A stretch of 64,000 nucleotides of DNA from CAVVSQ01 sp963848825 (GCA_963848825.1 CAWKFA010000009.1:434001-498000); one strand, 5' to 3'. Numbered from the stretch's first letter, positions 11,284 through 21,018 are shown. Made by a program: numbers and translations. Notes: generated by a model not told the origin, from the letters alone.

Positions 11284-11574
11284 ATGAAAGGTGAAATCAG
11301 CTACGATTTAATTATGCTGGATGATATGTCTTTCGTGGAGGGGACATTTCGGATTGAAGGCGGTGAATGGCAGGTATTTATTTTCAGTAAAGATTCGATT
11401 AAAGAGCGCAATGTCAGCCCAGGACATTGGGATAGTGGTGTGACAGGGTTTTTTATTCGGGTTCCACTGACTATGCGTTTAAATACACAAACTGTTGAGC
11501 AAATGATGACGGACCAAGTTGAAGTTAATCAATGGCAAGTGGTGCGCGGACCAGATTCGATGCGGCTCAGGTAG
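11284..11574 (+). CDS. Unknown 96-residue protein, AT-rich codon use
   Basis: Not recognised. The predicted product is soluble, acidic in its first third (LIMLDDMSFVEGTFRIEGG) and has an alternating pattern of strands that could form a small beta-rich fold; no signal peptide or membrane segment is seen. By hand count the bases 11281-11400 are 38% G+C, against about 60% in a sample of the neighbouring NHL gene (12421-12480), so codon use is clearly unlike its surroundings and recent transfer is likely. It sits directly behind the preceding ORF. A small immunity-type or accessory role would fit the size and arrangement, but nothing in the sequence proves it. Confidence 0.55.
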   Translation: MKGEISYDLIMLDDMSFVEGTFRIEGGEWQVFIFSKDSIKERNVSPGHWDSGVTGFFIRVPLTMRLNTQTVEQMMTDQVEVNQWQVVRGPDSMRLR

Positions 11575-11806
11575 ACGCTGCAATACCTGGATGTTAGGGC
11601 GCGGCTGCGACTGTGCGCCCGTCGCAACCCAAGTGCAGATGGTCGAGCGGCGTCCGCCCGGAAAACCGCTTGGATCACGCAGGCGCTTGCGAGGGCAACA
11701 ATTTCAGCGTTTTGATGAATCGTTCAGTTTCAATGGGCTTGCCGGTTTCTCGATAATTCGGTGTCCAGGTCATAATTCGCCGGGTATGTTCGTGATCGGC
11801 AGCGGC
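11575..11806. other. Spacer between unknown ORF and NHL gene end
   Basis: No clear gene. On the minus strand a 32-codon frame (11773-11675, beginning MTWTPNYRETGKPIETERF) has protein-like composition and follows the NHL gene end by 34 bases. It is too short to call and could be a gene remnant. Confidence 0.25.
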
Positions 11807-12885
11807 TCACTTCTCCAGTCGAAAAACCCGGTCATTCGAACTATCGGCAATGTAGACTATGCCGGACGGATGGACGACGACGCCGTGCGGTTCGTTCAGC
11901 GAAACCTCGAGCGCTGGCCCGCCGCGGCGGATGCGCCTTTCTTGCCCGTGCCCGCGAGCACGATGATCTTGTTGTCGTTGAGTGAAAACTTGAGGATGCG
12001 GTGATTGCCCGAATCGGCGATTATCACGTTGTCGTCGAGATCAACGCACAAGTGCTTGGCACCGTTCAATTGTGCCTTGCTGGGGTCGCCGTTGCCCAGG
12101 TCCACACCTGGTTTGCCGGTGCCGGCCACCGTGCGAATTTTGCCTTGGGCATCGACAACACGCAAGGCGTGGCCGGAACGTTCGAGAATATAAAGATTTC
12201 CTTTGCGATCGATCGTAACGGCGCGGGGATCGACCAGAGGCGCGTTTTTCGCATCCGCGCCATCCTTGGGCGTGCCTTTTTGGCCGTTGCCGGCTGCTGA
12301 GGTGACAGTTTGCGTTTGCAAATCAACGCCGCGTACGCGGCGGTTTTCCAGGTCGGCGAGGAAAAGCTTCGTACCATCGGCATTGAAGGCGATGCTGTAG
12401 ATGCCTGTGAAGTCCGCCTTCAGTGCTAGCCCGCCATCACCCGCGAAGCCCTTTTTGCCGGTACCCACGAAGGGTGTAATGATACCCGTGCGCGGATCGA
12501 TTTTGCGGATCCGGCTATTCCACGTGTCTGCCACGAAAACCATTCCGTCGGCGGCTACCGCCAGATTATGCGGGCCATTGAACGTGGCCGAAGTCGCCGG
12601 CCCACCATCGCCAGTATCGCCTTTTTTGCCGGTGCCCGCGAACACAGTCAACATTCCCTTGGCATCGACCCGGAGCACGCGGTTGCCCGTCATCTCCACG
12701 ATGTACATGTTGCCGTGCTTGTCAAAGTCGACCCCGAATGGGCCGTTGAGCGCAGCCTGCGTGGCGGGCACGTTGTCTTGCTGCGTTCCACCTCCCGCGA
12801 CGAGAACCAGGCGGTCGGCGTAAAGGGGATTCGCGAGGATGAACGTCAACATGGTGCCGCACAGCAGGGGACAGCGAGGTCGCAT
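11807..12885 (-). CDS. Exported NHL-repeat beta-propeller protein, one frame break near the end
   Basis: A secreted protein of about 360 residues built of NHL repeats, which fold as a beta-propeller and usually serve for binding or, in some members, as lyases. The signal peptide runs from MRPRCPLLCG to about NPLYA. Repeats recur with the pattern GPxGVxxDxxGNxYxxExxxxRV, separated by AGTGKKGxxGDGGPA linkers (seen at least four times). ATG 12885 is chosen because AAGGAAACC precedes it; ATG 12915 is an alternative. The frame breaks near 11925. In the next frame the last blade reads GGPALEVSLNEPHGVVVHP and VYIADSSNDRVFRLEK with a stop at 11807. Ligand and activity are unknown. Confidence 0.82.
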
Positions 12886-13035
12886 GTGGTTTCCTTCTTC
12901 CTTGTTGTTTTGCATAAGAAGCAGCAGATTAGTTTATCCGGTGAACGCCAGACGTCGCCTACCGTGGGTGAGTCATATTAAGCCGAACCAAGGCGGGGGT
13001 CTGGTGTCTATTCCCTGGATTACCCGCGCGGTACC

Positions 13036-13455
13036 ATGAATGCCATGCATGAAACGTTCGACCATACCGCGGACCTGGGACTACGCATCACCGCTCCCGA
13101 CCTGAACCTGCTGTTCGCGGAAGCGGCCGAGGCGTTGTTCGAGATCATTGTCCCGGACCTGCAATCGGTGCGAGGTCAAACGCGTGTTGACATTACGGTC
13201 GAGGGTACGGAAGTCGATTTTCTGCTTTTCGACTGGCTCAAGGAATTGCTTTACCGCTTCGATTCCGAGCATCTGTTGCTGGCGAAGTTCGAGGCCCGTG
13301 TGACAGACCATGGTTTGACGGGCACCGCCTGGGGCGAGCCTGTTGATCGCGCGCGGCACATTCTCGAACACGAGGTGAAGGCGATCACCTATCACGGCCT
13401 TGGCGTAACGGCTACCGCGGATGGGTGGGTAGCGGAAGTTATCGTGGATATTTGA
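13036..13455 (+). CDS. Archease, RtcB-activating protein
   Basis: The 139-residue product is an archease, the small metal-binding protein that stimulates guanylylation and turnover of the RNA ligase RtcB. Family features are the N-terminal HETFDHTADLGLRI with its metal-binding aspartate, LFAEAAEALFEII, LLFDWLKELLYRF, and the C-terminal VKAITYHGLGV followed by AEVIVDI, whose final aspartate is also conserved. The start may be Met1 or Met4 (13045). The RtcB gene begins 74 bases downstream on the same strand, the common bacterial arrangement, which strongly supports the assignment. Confidence 0.93.
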   Translation: MNAMHETFDHTADLGLRITAPDLNLLFAEAAEALFEIIVPDLQSVRGQTRVDITVEGTEVDFLLFDWLKELLYRFDSEHLLLAKFEARVTDHGLTGTAWGEPVDRARHILEHEVKAITYHGLGVTATADGWVAEVIVDI

Positions 13456-13529
13456 CGGCGAAAACGCGATGTTCGCGCTTTGTGGCCAGCGAAAACAAGG
13501 CTGGCGCCTGGCGCGGGAGACGATTTATC

Positions 13530-14993
13530 ATGCCGAAAGAAGCCTACGGCGGTCCCCTGGAGCAGATCGACGCCTGCTGCTATCGCATTCCCAAGAGCTA
13601 TAAACAGGGCATGCGCGTGGACGGGCTTATTTTCGCCAGCGAACAGCTCATGGCGCAGCTTCGCAAGGACCAGGCGCCAGAACAAGTCGCCAACGTTGCC
13701 TTTCTGCCGGGTATTCAGCATGCCAGTCTGGCCATGCCGGACATTCACTGGGGTTACGGGTTTCCCATCGGCGGCGTCTGCGCCACCGATCCGGAAGAGG
13801 GGGGCGTCATTTCGCCTGGCGGGGTCGGCTATGACATCAATTGTGGCGTTCGGCTTATGCGTACCAACCTGACCTATCGGGAGGTCAAGCCGCATTTGCG
13901 CACGCTGGTGGACCAGTTGTTTCGCCAAATTCCAACCGGCGTGGGCAAAACGGGGCGCTTCGAATTCCGTGGCAAGGAACTCAATCAGCTATTGGCGCAG
14001 GGGGCGGGTTATTTGTTGGGGCGCGGCCTGGCCAGCCAAAGCGATATCGATTTTACCGAAGCTCATGGCCGGCTCGACGGCGCCGACCCTGATAAAGTTT
14101 CCGAGTGCGCCAAACAGCGTGGAGCGGAACAGTGCGGCACGCTCGGTTCGGGCAATCATTTCCTGGAGGTGCAAGTCGTCGATGCTATTTTTGACGATCA
14201 GGCGGCACAGGTAATGGGGCTGGAAAAAGATCAGGTATGCGTGATGATCCACTCCGGCTCGCGCGGACTGGGCTATCAGGTTTGCGACGACGCTCTGGCC
14301 GACTTGCGTAAAGCGCCGGAAAAATATGGTATCGAGCTGCCGGACCGCCAGTTGGCCTGTGCGCCCGTGAACAGTCCGGAGGGCCAGCGGTATATCGCGG
14401 CCATGCGTGCCGCCGCCAACTTCGCCTGGTGCAACCGCCAGCTTTTAATGCAGCAAGCCCGTGACGTCTTTGCCGAGGTATTCGGCCAAACTTGGCAGGC
14501 AATGCATATGAGCCTGATTTACGACGTATGCCACAACATTGCCAAATTCGAGGAACATACGGTCGGCCGCCAAACGAAGCGTGTCTGGGTGCACCGCAAA
14601 GGTGCGACGCGCGCCTTTCCGCCGCACCACCCCGAGGTGCCGAACCTCTATCAAAAGATTGGTCAGCCGGTGATTATTCCAGGGGACATGGGCCGGGCGA
14701 GCTGGGTGCTGGTCGGCCAACAGGGCAGCATGGACAGGACGTTCGGCACGACCTGTCATGGCGCGGGCCGAGCCATGAGCCGTACCGCCGCGGTCAAGGA
14801 GGCTGCCGGCCGGCGCATCGACCGAGAACTCGAAGCGCGCGGCGTGATCGTGCGAGCGCAAAGCCACAAGGGACTCGCGGAAGAACAACCGGCAGCCTAC
14901 AAAAACGTCGACGACGTCGTTGAAGTGGTGCATCTGGCAGGATTGTCGCGGAAAGTGGCGCGCATGCGGCCAATCGGCGTCATCAAAGGCTAA
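13530..14993 (+). CDS. rtcB: RNA-splicing ligase RtcB (3'-phosphate RNA ligase)
   Basis: RtcB joins RNA 2',3'-cyclic phosphate or 3'-phosphate ends to 5'-OH ends, using GTP and Mn2+. The frame is intact, 487 residues, close to the usual bacterial length. Recognised motifs are the PGIQHASLAMPDIHWGYGFP segment, GGVGYDINCGVRLM with metal-binding aspartate and cysteine, GSGNHFLEVQ, MIHSGSRGLGYQV, and CHGAGRAMSR, the region that carries the guanylylated histidine. ATG 13530 is chosen because the conserved core starts soon after and a GCGGGAGA element lies about ten bases upstream; the frame stays open further upstream without family similarity. Archease precedes it. No rtcR or rtcA is present, so RNA repair regulation here does not follow the enterobacterial pattern. 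Confidence 0.95.
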   Translation: MPKEAYGGPLEQIDACCYRIPKSYKQGMRVDGLIFASEQLMAQLRKDQAPEQVANVAFLPGIQHASLAMPDIHWGYGFPIGGVCATDPEEGGVISPGGVGYDINCGVRLMRTNLTYREVKPHLRTLVDQLFRQIPTGVGKTGRFEFRGKELNQLLAQGAGYLLGRGLASQSDIDFTEAHGRLDGADPDKVSECAKQRGAEQCGTLGSGNHFLEVQVVDAIFDDQAAQVMGLEKDQVCVMIHSGSRGLGYQVCDDALADLRKAPEKYGIELPDRQLACAPVNSPEGQRYIAAMRAAANFAWCNRQLLMQQARDVFAEVFGQTWQAMHMSLIYDVCHNIAKFEEHTVGRQTKRVWVHRKGATRAFPPHHPEVPNLYQKIGQPVIIPGDMGRASWVLVGQQGSMDRTFGTTCHGAGRAMSRTAAVKEAAGRRIDRELEARGVIVRAQSHKGLAEEQPAAYKNVDDVVEVVHLAGLSRKVARMRPIGVIKG

Positions 14994-15111
14994 ATAGCGC
15001 CGTCCCAGCGGCACTTAAAAACCCACGACCTTTTATTGGGCGCCCGGATTGTCTCTTTGTATACTGCACTGCGTCGCTTCAGTTCTCTCTTTCGTGGGGT
15101 TTCGCAGTATC

Positions 15112-18100
15112 ATGAAAGCCCGTCTACTTCTTGGTGCGTCGCTTTGCGTTTTGGTATCGGTGCCGAGTGCCCAGGCACAAGTCAGCCCTGACAAGGCCTT
15201 GGCGACCTTCAAGCTCTCACCGGGGCTGGAAATGTCGCTTTGGGCCAGTGAAATCAATCCAGCGGCACCCACGTCGAAAGAGCCATTCATGGTCAATCCG
15301 ACCTGTATGGACATTGACCACAAGGGCCGCATCTGGATTTGCGAGTCGATCAACTACCGGCAAAAGCTACGCAATGAAAAAGTGATGCGCCGGCCCGCCG
15401 GTGATCGCATCCTGGTGTTAACCGATACCAAGGGGAGTGGCCACGCCGATCAGGTTACCGTGTTCTATCAGGCCCCCGAGATTCACGCACCGCTCGGCAT
15501 CGCGGTGCTGCCACACGCGGATGGCATCGGCTCTACGGTTTACGTATGTCAATCGCCGGATATTCTGGTTTTCGAAGATAAAGACGGCGATGGCAAGGCG
15601 GACGGCCCGCCGCGCAAGCTGCTTACCGGGTTCAAGGGTCTGGACCACGACCACGGCGTGCATGGCATCCTCGTTGGTCCGGACAACAAGCTTTATTTCA
15701 CCGTCGGCGACCAGGGTGTCACCGGGCTGCAAAGCTCCGATGGCAAAGGGCCCAAGTTCAACTCCAATAACACGGATTGCCAGGCCGGCACGGTATGGCG
15801 CTGCGATCTGGACGGCAAAAATCTTGAATTGATCGCCCACAACTTTCGCAACAATTATGAGCCCTGCGTGGATAGTTTTGGGACCATTTTTCTCTCCGAC
15901 AACGACGATGACGGCAATCAACAGACGCGCATTTGCTACGTGATGCCCGGTGGCAACTACGGCTATCATCGCTCGCCGAAAACCTCGCATTGGAATGAGG
16001 AACATCCCGGCATCGTGCCAAAAATCTTGCGCACCTACTTTGGTTCGCCCACCGGCATTTGCATGTATGAAGGCACCCTTTTCCCCAAGCCCTATCAGGG
16101 GCAACTTATGCACGTGGATGCGGGCCCGCGCCAGGCCCGTACTTACCATCTGACGCCGAGCGGCGCCTCTTACAAGGTCGATCGCGAAGACATGGTCAAC
16201 TCCACGGACACCTGGTTCCGTCCTTCGGACATCTGCGTCGCTGCCGACGGCTCCGTATTTATCGCGGACTGGTACGATCCTGGCGTGGGCGGCCATGGCA
16301 TGGGCGACACCACGCGCGGCCGCATCTATCGGCTGGCGCCCCGGGACAGCAAGGCGCTGCTTCCCAAACTCGAGGTTCGTTCGAAAGAAGGCCTGACCGC
16401 CGCGCTGGCATCGCCGAATTTAGCCGTACGCGCCCTGGCGATGGCCACGTTGCGAACGCTTGACCTCGCGGCGGCGCTTGCGGTCCTGGAACCTGCCGCG
16501 AAGCAAAACAACGATCGTGTACTTCGCGCACGCGCCCTGTGGCAACTTGGCTCCCTCCATCGCCTGGAACTGGTCAAGCAGGCATTTTCAGACGCGGACC
16601 CGGATTTCCGCATTTTGGCCATGCGCATTCTGCATGATTGCGAACGACAAACTCCGCTGGATTATTCAGCCGACTGGCAGGCACGCCTGCTCAAGGACCC
16701 GTCCGCCGCGGTGCGTCGCGAAGCATTGCTCCTCCTGCAAAAAGCCGACGCCGCCAGGGCGGGGCCCATGATTTTCGAGCTGGCCAAGTATTACGACGGC
16801 CAGGATCGCTTCTATCTTTGCGCGGTGGGCATCGCTGTTGGCCAATACGATCAAAAGCGGCGTGGGCTTATCCTGGCTGGCTTCGAGAAGGCCTTCCCGG
16901 AGTTCAATGACCAGGTCACCGGCTTGCTATGGGAATTGCGGCCACCGGGGATGTTGCCATCGCTGGAACGCCGCCTCGCGGAAGGCAAACTACCGGAACG
17001 GCAACGTGGTCCCGTCGTGGACATTTTGTTAACGTCTGATGATAAAAATGTTCCCCAGGTATTGCTCGGCGCCCTCGCCAAGGAGCCCTCCGCCGACGTG
17101 CGTGCCCGCATCATTGCGGGGCTCAAGAGCAACATGGGCGGCAAATGGAGCTTTCTGGGGCAGAGCGATGAATTCAATAAGGCCATTGCCCAAATGTTGG
17201 CAAACCCTACGACCCAGCTCGCGGGCCTGGGCCTTGTCGAGTTAGGGCGCAAATTGGATTTTGAGGTCCAGGTGCTAGGGCTGGCCAGTGGCGCCAAGGG
17301 GCCGCAAGACCTGCGACTGGCCGCGCTGCATGCACTTGGCTTCATCCGCTCGCCCGAAGCGATCGAGGGCACGTACGCCATTTACCAGCAAGCCAAGATG
17401 CCGTCTCTGCGCCTGGAAGCCTTGACGGCTTTGGGCCGGCAAGGCATGCCCGCCTCGATGAAGATTCTCCAGGGTGTCGTGGCGGCCAAGGAATCGTCCC
17501 TGGAAGAGCGGCAACTCGCCGCCGCGGGCATCGCCGGCACTTATAGCGGCGCGGAATGGCTCCTGGAGGCCTATGAAAAGAAAGCCGTGCCGGCCGACCT
17601 GGCCGCCGATGTCTCGCGCCTGCTGCGCAACAGCACTTTCCAGGAGGTGAAAGCCCGGGCAGAGTCCGTTCTGCCCGCCCCACCCAAGCTCGATCCCGCC
17701 AGGCTTCCGAGCATTCCCGCGCTGCTCGCGCAGGGGCAATCCGCAACGCGGTCAGGAGATCATGGCAAAATCACTCAAAAACGATGCTGCCTGTCTCAAA
17801 TGCCACACCATCAATAAAGTTGGCGGCGCGGTTGGCCCCGAACTTTCGGTGATCGGCTCCAAGGCAAGCCGTGAGAACCTGCTGGAATCAATTCTTTATC
17901 CGAGCCGGGCCATCGCCGATCAATACATTCAGTGGATCGTCGAGACGAAGGGGGGCCAGGTCATAAATGGCATCATGATTGAGGACACGCCCGAATATAT
18001 TTTGCTCCGCGACGTCAATGCCAAGGATTACAAGGTCAAGATCTCGGACATCGAAGCCAGGCAAAAATCTCCCAAGTCCATCATGCCGGACAACCTCCTG

Positions 18101-18181
18101 CTCTACTTGACCGAGGAGGCACTGGTGGACGTCGTCGAGTACCTTTACAGCTTGAAGAGCCTGCCGCTGGCGCCCTCGTGA
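15112..18181 (+). CDS. Second PVC-type heme-binding protein, propeller/HEAT/cytochrome c, one frame break
   Basis: An exported protein of about 1,020 residues related to the one at 6.3-8.8 kb. The signal peptide is MKARLLLGASLCVLVSVPSAQA. The propeller part contains VNPTCMDIDHKGRIWICES, DHDHGVHGILVGPDNKLYF, NNYEPCVDSFGTIF, PGGNYGYH and SDICVAADGSVFIADWYDPG. A long HEAT-like helical region follows. The C-terminal cytochrome c module has CLKCH, the downstream GPELSVIGSKASRENLLESILYP-type segment, and a MPDNLL segment carrying a candidate axial methionine. The frame breaks near 17731 (one extra C): ALLA should continue GNPQRGQEIMAKSLKNDAA. The upstream in-frame ATG-less stretch 15049-15111 is not part of the product. 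It is probably periplasmic; function is unknown. Confidence 0.85.
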
Positions 18182-18243
18182 TCGGTCTGGCATCAACTGG
18201 GACCTGAGCTGCTGCTGACGGGGTTCTAAATCAAGGATGTGCG

Positions 18244-19587
18244 ATGCCCGACCCGGACCCACCTGCTCCGCGCCGACCGTTCAGGCACCCCATTCTCGTA
18301 TGGGCAACCGTCTCCCTGGTAAGCCTGGCCGGGCTCCTCGGCACCTACATGCTGTTTGTTGAGCCGCCTCCTCCCAGGCACCTCGTCATCGCGACCGGTA
18401 GCAAAGAAGGCGCCTATTTTAAATATGCCCAGCAATACGCGGAGATCCTGAAGAAGGAAGGCTTCACGCTCGAAGTCCGGGTCACGGACGGTTCTATCGA
18501 AAACCTGGGATTGCTACTTAAACACGAAGTTGGGGCTGCTCTGGTTCAAAGCGGCCTGGCCAGTCCGCCGGCAATCAAAGCGCTTCGCTCCCTGGGTAGC
18601 CTTTATCGTGAGCCCTCGTGGATTTTTTACCGAGGCAGCGAAAAAGTCGAACGCCTCAGCGAATTTCTAGGCAAACGCATCGCCGTCGGTCCTACTGGTA
18701 GCGGTACCCGGGCGATCGCGACGTTGCTACTCGCGGCCAACGGCGTTACTGCCGACAATTCGACCTATACCGAACAGAGCGGGCCCGCGGCGATTGCGGC
18801 GCTTCATGGCGGTGCGGTCGATGTGGTTTTCCTCGTTGCCGCCATTGAAACTCCCTACATTCATGACTTACTGATCGATGACAAAGTCAAATTGGTGGAC
18901 CTGACCCAACAGGCTGCCTATCTGCGGCGGTTTCGCTTCTTGGCCAAGGTCGATCTTCCCGCCGGTCTCATCAACCTGGGCAAGAACGTTCCTCCCCAGG
19001 ACATTGCCCTGGTTGCGCCCGCCGCCATGCTCGTGGTGCGCAAGGACCTGCATCCCGCGCTGGCGTCGCTCCTCATCGCCACGGCCTCGAAGGTGCATGC
19101 CGGCGGCGACCTCGTTTCCAGCCCGGGCGAGTTCCCCACGGATGCCTATACCGACCTGCCCTTGAGCGAGGAAGCACGCCGTTACTACAAACTAGGCCCA
19201 CCCTTTCTGGAACGTTTTCTGCCTTTCTGGCTCGCGTCCTTGGTGGATCGCCTGAAGGTCATGTTTATTCCCTTGGTCGTCCTGCTCATGCCGCTCTTTC
19301 GTGCCGCTCCACCCCTTGTCCGCTGGCGCACACGCCGCAAAGTTTACTTGTGGTATTCGCTGCTGCGCGAGGTCGATCAAGACCTGGCGGCTGGCATGAG
19401 CCCCTCCAAAATTCAAGCCAGCCTGGAAAAGCTACGCAATGTTGAGATGCAAGTCGTCGCGCACGTGGACGTGCCCTTGGCCTACATGGAGGAGTTTTAC
19501 AACCTGCGCATCCACATACGCATGCTCGAGGAAAAGCTTGAAAAATTGCGTGCCCCCAGCACTTCCGCCGGGGAGGTAAATGCTTGA
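18244..19587 (+). CDS. TAXI-family TRAP-type solute-binding protein with membrane anchors
   Basis: Intact 447-residue protein of the TAXI family (TRAP transporter solute-binding subunits, ligands such as glutamate in some members). An N-terminal transmembrane segment, ILVWATVSLVSLAGLLGTYM (about residues 18-37), is followed by the binding domain: LVIATGSKEGAYFKYAQQY, VTDGSIENLGLL, GKRIAVGPTGSGTRAIA and AVDVVFLVAA. A second hydrophobic stretch (MFIPLVVLLMPLF, about residue 340-353) leads to a basic, helical C-terminal tail with coiled-coil character. No TRAP membrane subunits are nearby, so it may be a sensor or an anchored binding protein rather than part of a complete transporter. The next genes are a tiny overlapping ORF and an LptB-like ATPase. 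Confidence 0.82.
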   Translation: MPDPDPPAPRRPFRHPILVWATVSLVSLAGLLGTYMLFVEPPPPRHLVIATGSKEGAYFKYAQQYAEILKKEGFTLEVRVTDGSIENLGLLLKHEVGAALVQSGLASPPAIKALRSLGSLYREPSWIFYRGSEKVERLSEFLGKRIAVGPTGSGTRAIATLLLAANGVTADNSTYTEQSGPAAIAALHGGAVDVVFLVAAIETPYIHDLLIDDKVKLVDLTQQAAYLRRFRFLAKVDLPAGLINLGKNVPPQDIALVAPAAMLVVRKDLHPALASLLIATASKVHAGGDLVSSPGEFPTDAYTDLPLSEEARRYYKLGPPFLERFLPFWLASLVDRLKVMFIPLVVLLMPLFRAAPPLVRWRTRRKVYLWYSLLREVDQDLAAGMSPSKIQASLEKLRNVEMQVVAHVDVPLAYMEEFYNLRIHIRMLEEKLEKLRAPSTSAGEVNA

Positions 19588-19696
19588 CAGACTTGCGGTT
19601 CGCACCGCGTTCTTCAACTTCTTCCTACTCGTTGCCATTCGGCGCGGAATGAGAAAGCTCGTCGTGCGCCCTTACGGCCAACCAGGGTCTGTTTAA
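19580..19696 (+). CDS. Possible 38-residue basic ORF overlapping the TAXI gene end
   Basis: The ATG overlaps the last codons and stop of the TAXI gene by eight bases, directly behind a GGGGAGG element. The product would begin MLDRLAVRTAFFNFFLLVAI, a short hydrophobic stretch, followed by a basic tail. This could be a small membrane peptide translated by coupling, or chance. No homology is recognised. Confidence 0.25.
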   Translation: MLDRLAVRTAFFNFFLLVAIRRGMRKLVVRPYGQPGSV

Positions 19697-19779
19697 CCTT
19701 GCCCGGTTTCCAGCGTTTGGGTATAGGTCCCAGGTAGTTTCCGGCGGATTGTCGGCCTAGCATGCCTGGAGAATTGTCC

Positions 19780-20925
19780 ATGTCCTTGTTGGAAGTGCGC
19801 GGGCTTGTCAAGATTTATGGCCGTCGACGCGTCGTTGACGGCGTTGATTTTCAGGTAAATACCGGCGAGGTGGTTGGTTTGCTGGGGCCCAACGGTGCCG
19901 GCAAGACGACCAGTTTCCGCATGGCCACAGGGCAAATCACCCCTTACGGTGGCAAGGTTTTTTTCAACGGCGAAGAAGTTACCCGCCTGCCGATGTTTAT
20001 GCGTGCACGTTTGGGGATGGGCTATTTATCTCAAGAAACCAGCGTCTTTCGCAAGTTATCGGTCGAACAAAACATCCTGGCGATTCTGGAGATTTTACCC
20101 AAATCACGGTCCCTGGGCCGGGCTTTGACAAGACATGAGCGGTGGGAACGCACGGAGACCGTGCTGAAGCAGTTCGGGCTGGCCAAGGTTCGTCACACGC
20201 CGGGTGGCCGCCTGTCCGGAGGTGAAAAACGTCGCCTGGAGATCGCTCGCTGCCTGGTCTGCGAGCCTTTGCTTATTCTGCTGGATGAGCCATTTACCGG
20301 CATCGATCCGATCACCATCGCCGAAATTCGCGGCATCGTCAAGGAACTGAAAAACCAGGGGATCGGCGTCCTGCTCACCGATCATAACGTGCGCGAAGCG
20401 CTCAAGATCACCACACGCAGCTATTTGATCAAGGATGGCAAGGTCCGCACGCAGGGCACGCCCAATGAAATCATTCGGGATCCCATTGCCATCAGCGAAT
20501 ATTTGGGGCGCGGCTTCAATGACGAAGGTTTTGACGACGTCCCCGTCAGGAAGGACGTTGGGGTCATGCCGCAGGTCGTCAGCACACCTCCAACCCTGGA
20601 TTTCGCGAATTCCTCAACACCCAAGCAGCCCACCAACGCGATTCACAGTGTACTCGAACAGGAAAAAATTCAGCGGCTTATCGAGGGCTTGAAAACGCCG
20701 GATCACGTGCACGCGGCAGCCGAATTGACGGAGCGCGGCCCGTCCGCCATTCCCGCGCTGCTGGCAGCTCTCGAGCGCCGTGACGTCGAAATGCGCCGCC
20801 AGGCACTTCAAGTCTTGCAGGCCATCCTGCAGCGTCCTGTCGGCTTCGATCCTTATGCGCCCGAAGCCCTGCGCCGTCAGCAATTGACCGCTCTACGCGA
20901 GCTCTATGAACGCAAAGCTGGTTGA
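19780..20925 (+). CDS. LptB-type ABC transporter ATPase with HEAT-like C-terminal tail
   Basis: The first 240 residues are an LptB-like ABC ATPase, the cytoplasmic motor of the LptBFG lipopolysaccharide exporter. It has Walker A GPNGAGKTT, the LptB-typical GYLSQETSVFRKLSVEQNI, signature LSGGEKRRLEIARCL, Walker B LLILLDEPFTGIDP, and the H-loop LLTDHNVRE. ATG 19780 is chosen since GGAGA stands seven bases upstream and MSLLEVRGL is the usual N-terminus. The family normally ends near 240 residues. Here about 140 more follow, with a linker and then ELTERGPSAIPALLAALERR, DVEMRRQALQVLQAIL and LTALRELYERK, which resemble HEAT or ARM helices. No lptF, lptG, lptA or lptC lie in the window. Confidence 0.88.
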   Translation: MSLLEVRGLVKIYGRRRVVDGVDFQVNTGEVVGLLGPNGAGKTTSFRMATGQITPYGGKVFFNGEEVTRLPMFMRARLGMGYLSQETSVFRKLSVEQNILAILEILPKSRSLGRALTRHERWERTETVLKQFGLAKVRHTPGGRLSGGEKRRLEIARCLVCEPLLILLDEPFTGIDPITIAEIRGIVKELKNQGIGVLLTDHNVREALKITTRSYLIKDGKVRTQGTPNEIIRDPIAISEYLGRGFNDEGFDDVPVRKDVGVMPQVVSTPPTLDFANSSTPKQPTNAIHSVLEQEKIQRLIEGLKTPDHVHAAAELTERGPSAIPALLAALERRDVEMRRQALQVLQAILQRPVGFDPYAPEALRRQQLTALRELYERKAG

Positions 20926-20953
20926 TTAAAACCCATCGAACCGAGACGACGTG

Positions 20954-20997
20954 TCCTCCTCTCGACCCTTGCTGGGGACTGCAAGGATCGAGAGAGG
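20954..20997. terminator. Imperfect hairpin between converging genes
   Basis: The arms CCTCCTCTCGACCCTTGC and GCAAGGATCGAGAGAGG pair with small bulges around a short loop. It lies between the LptB-like gene (+) and the G8 protein gene (-). There is no T tract on either side, so a terminator role is likely from position but not shown. Confidence 0.4.
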
Positions 20998-21018
20998 CAG
21001 CATCATTTCCCTGCGAGC

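Noticed and set aside
12001..12981. Plus-strand frames over the NHL-repeat gene
   Set aside because: The minus strand carries regular NHL repeats and a signal peptide, whereas the plus frames carry no domain.
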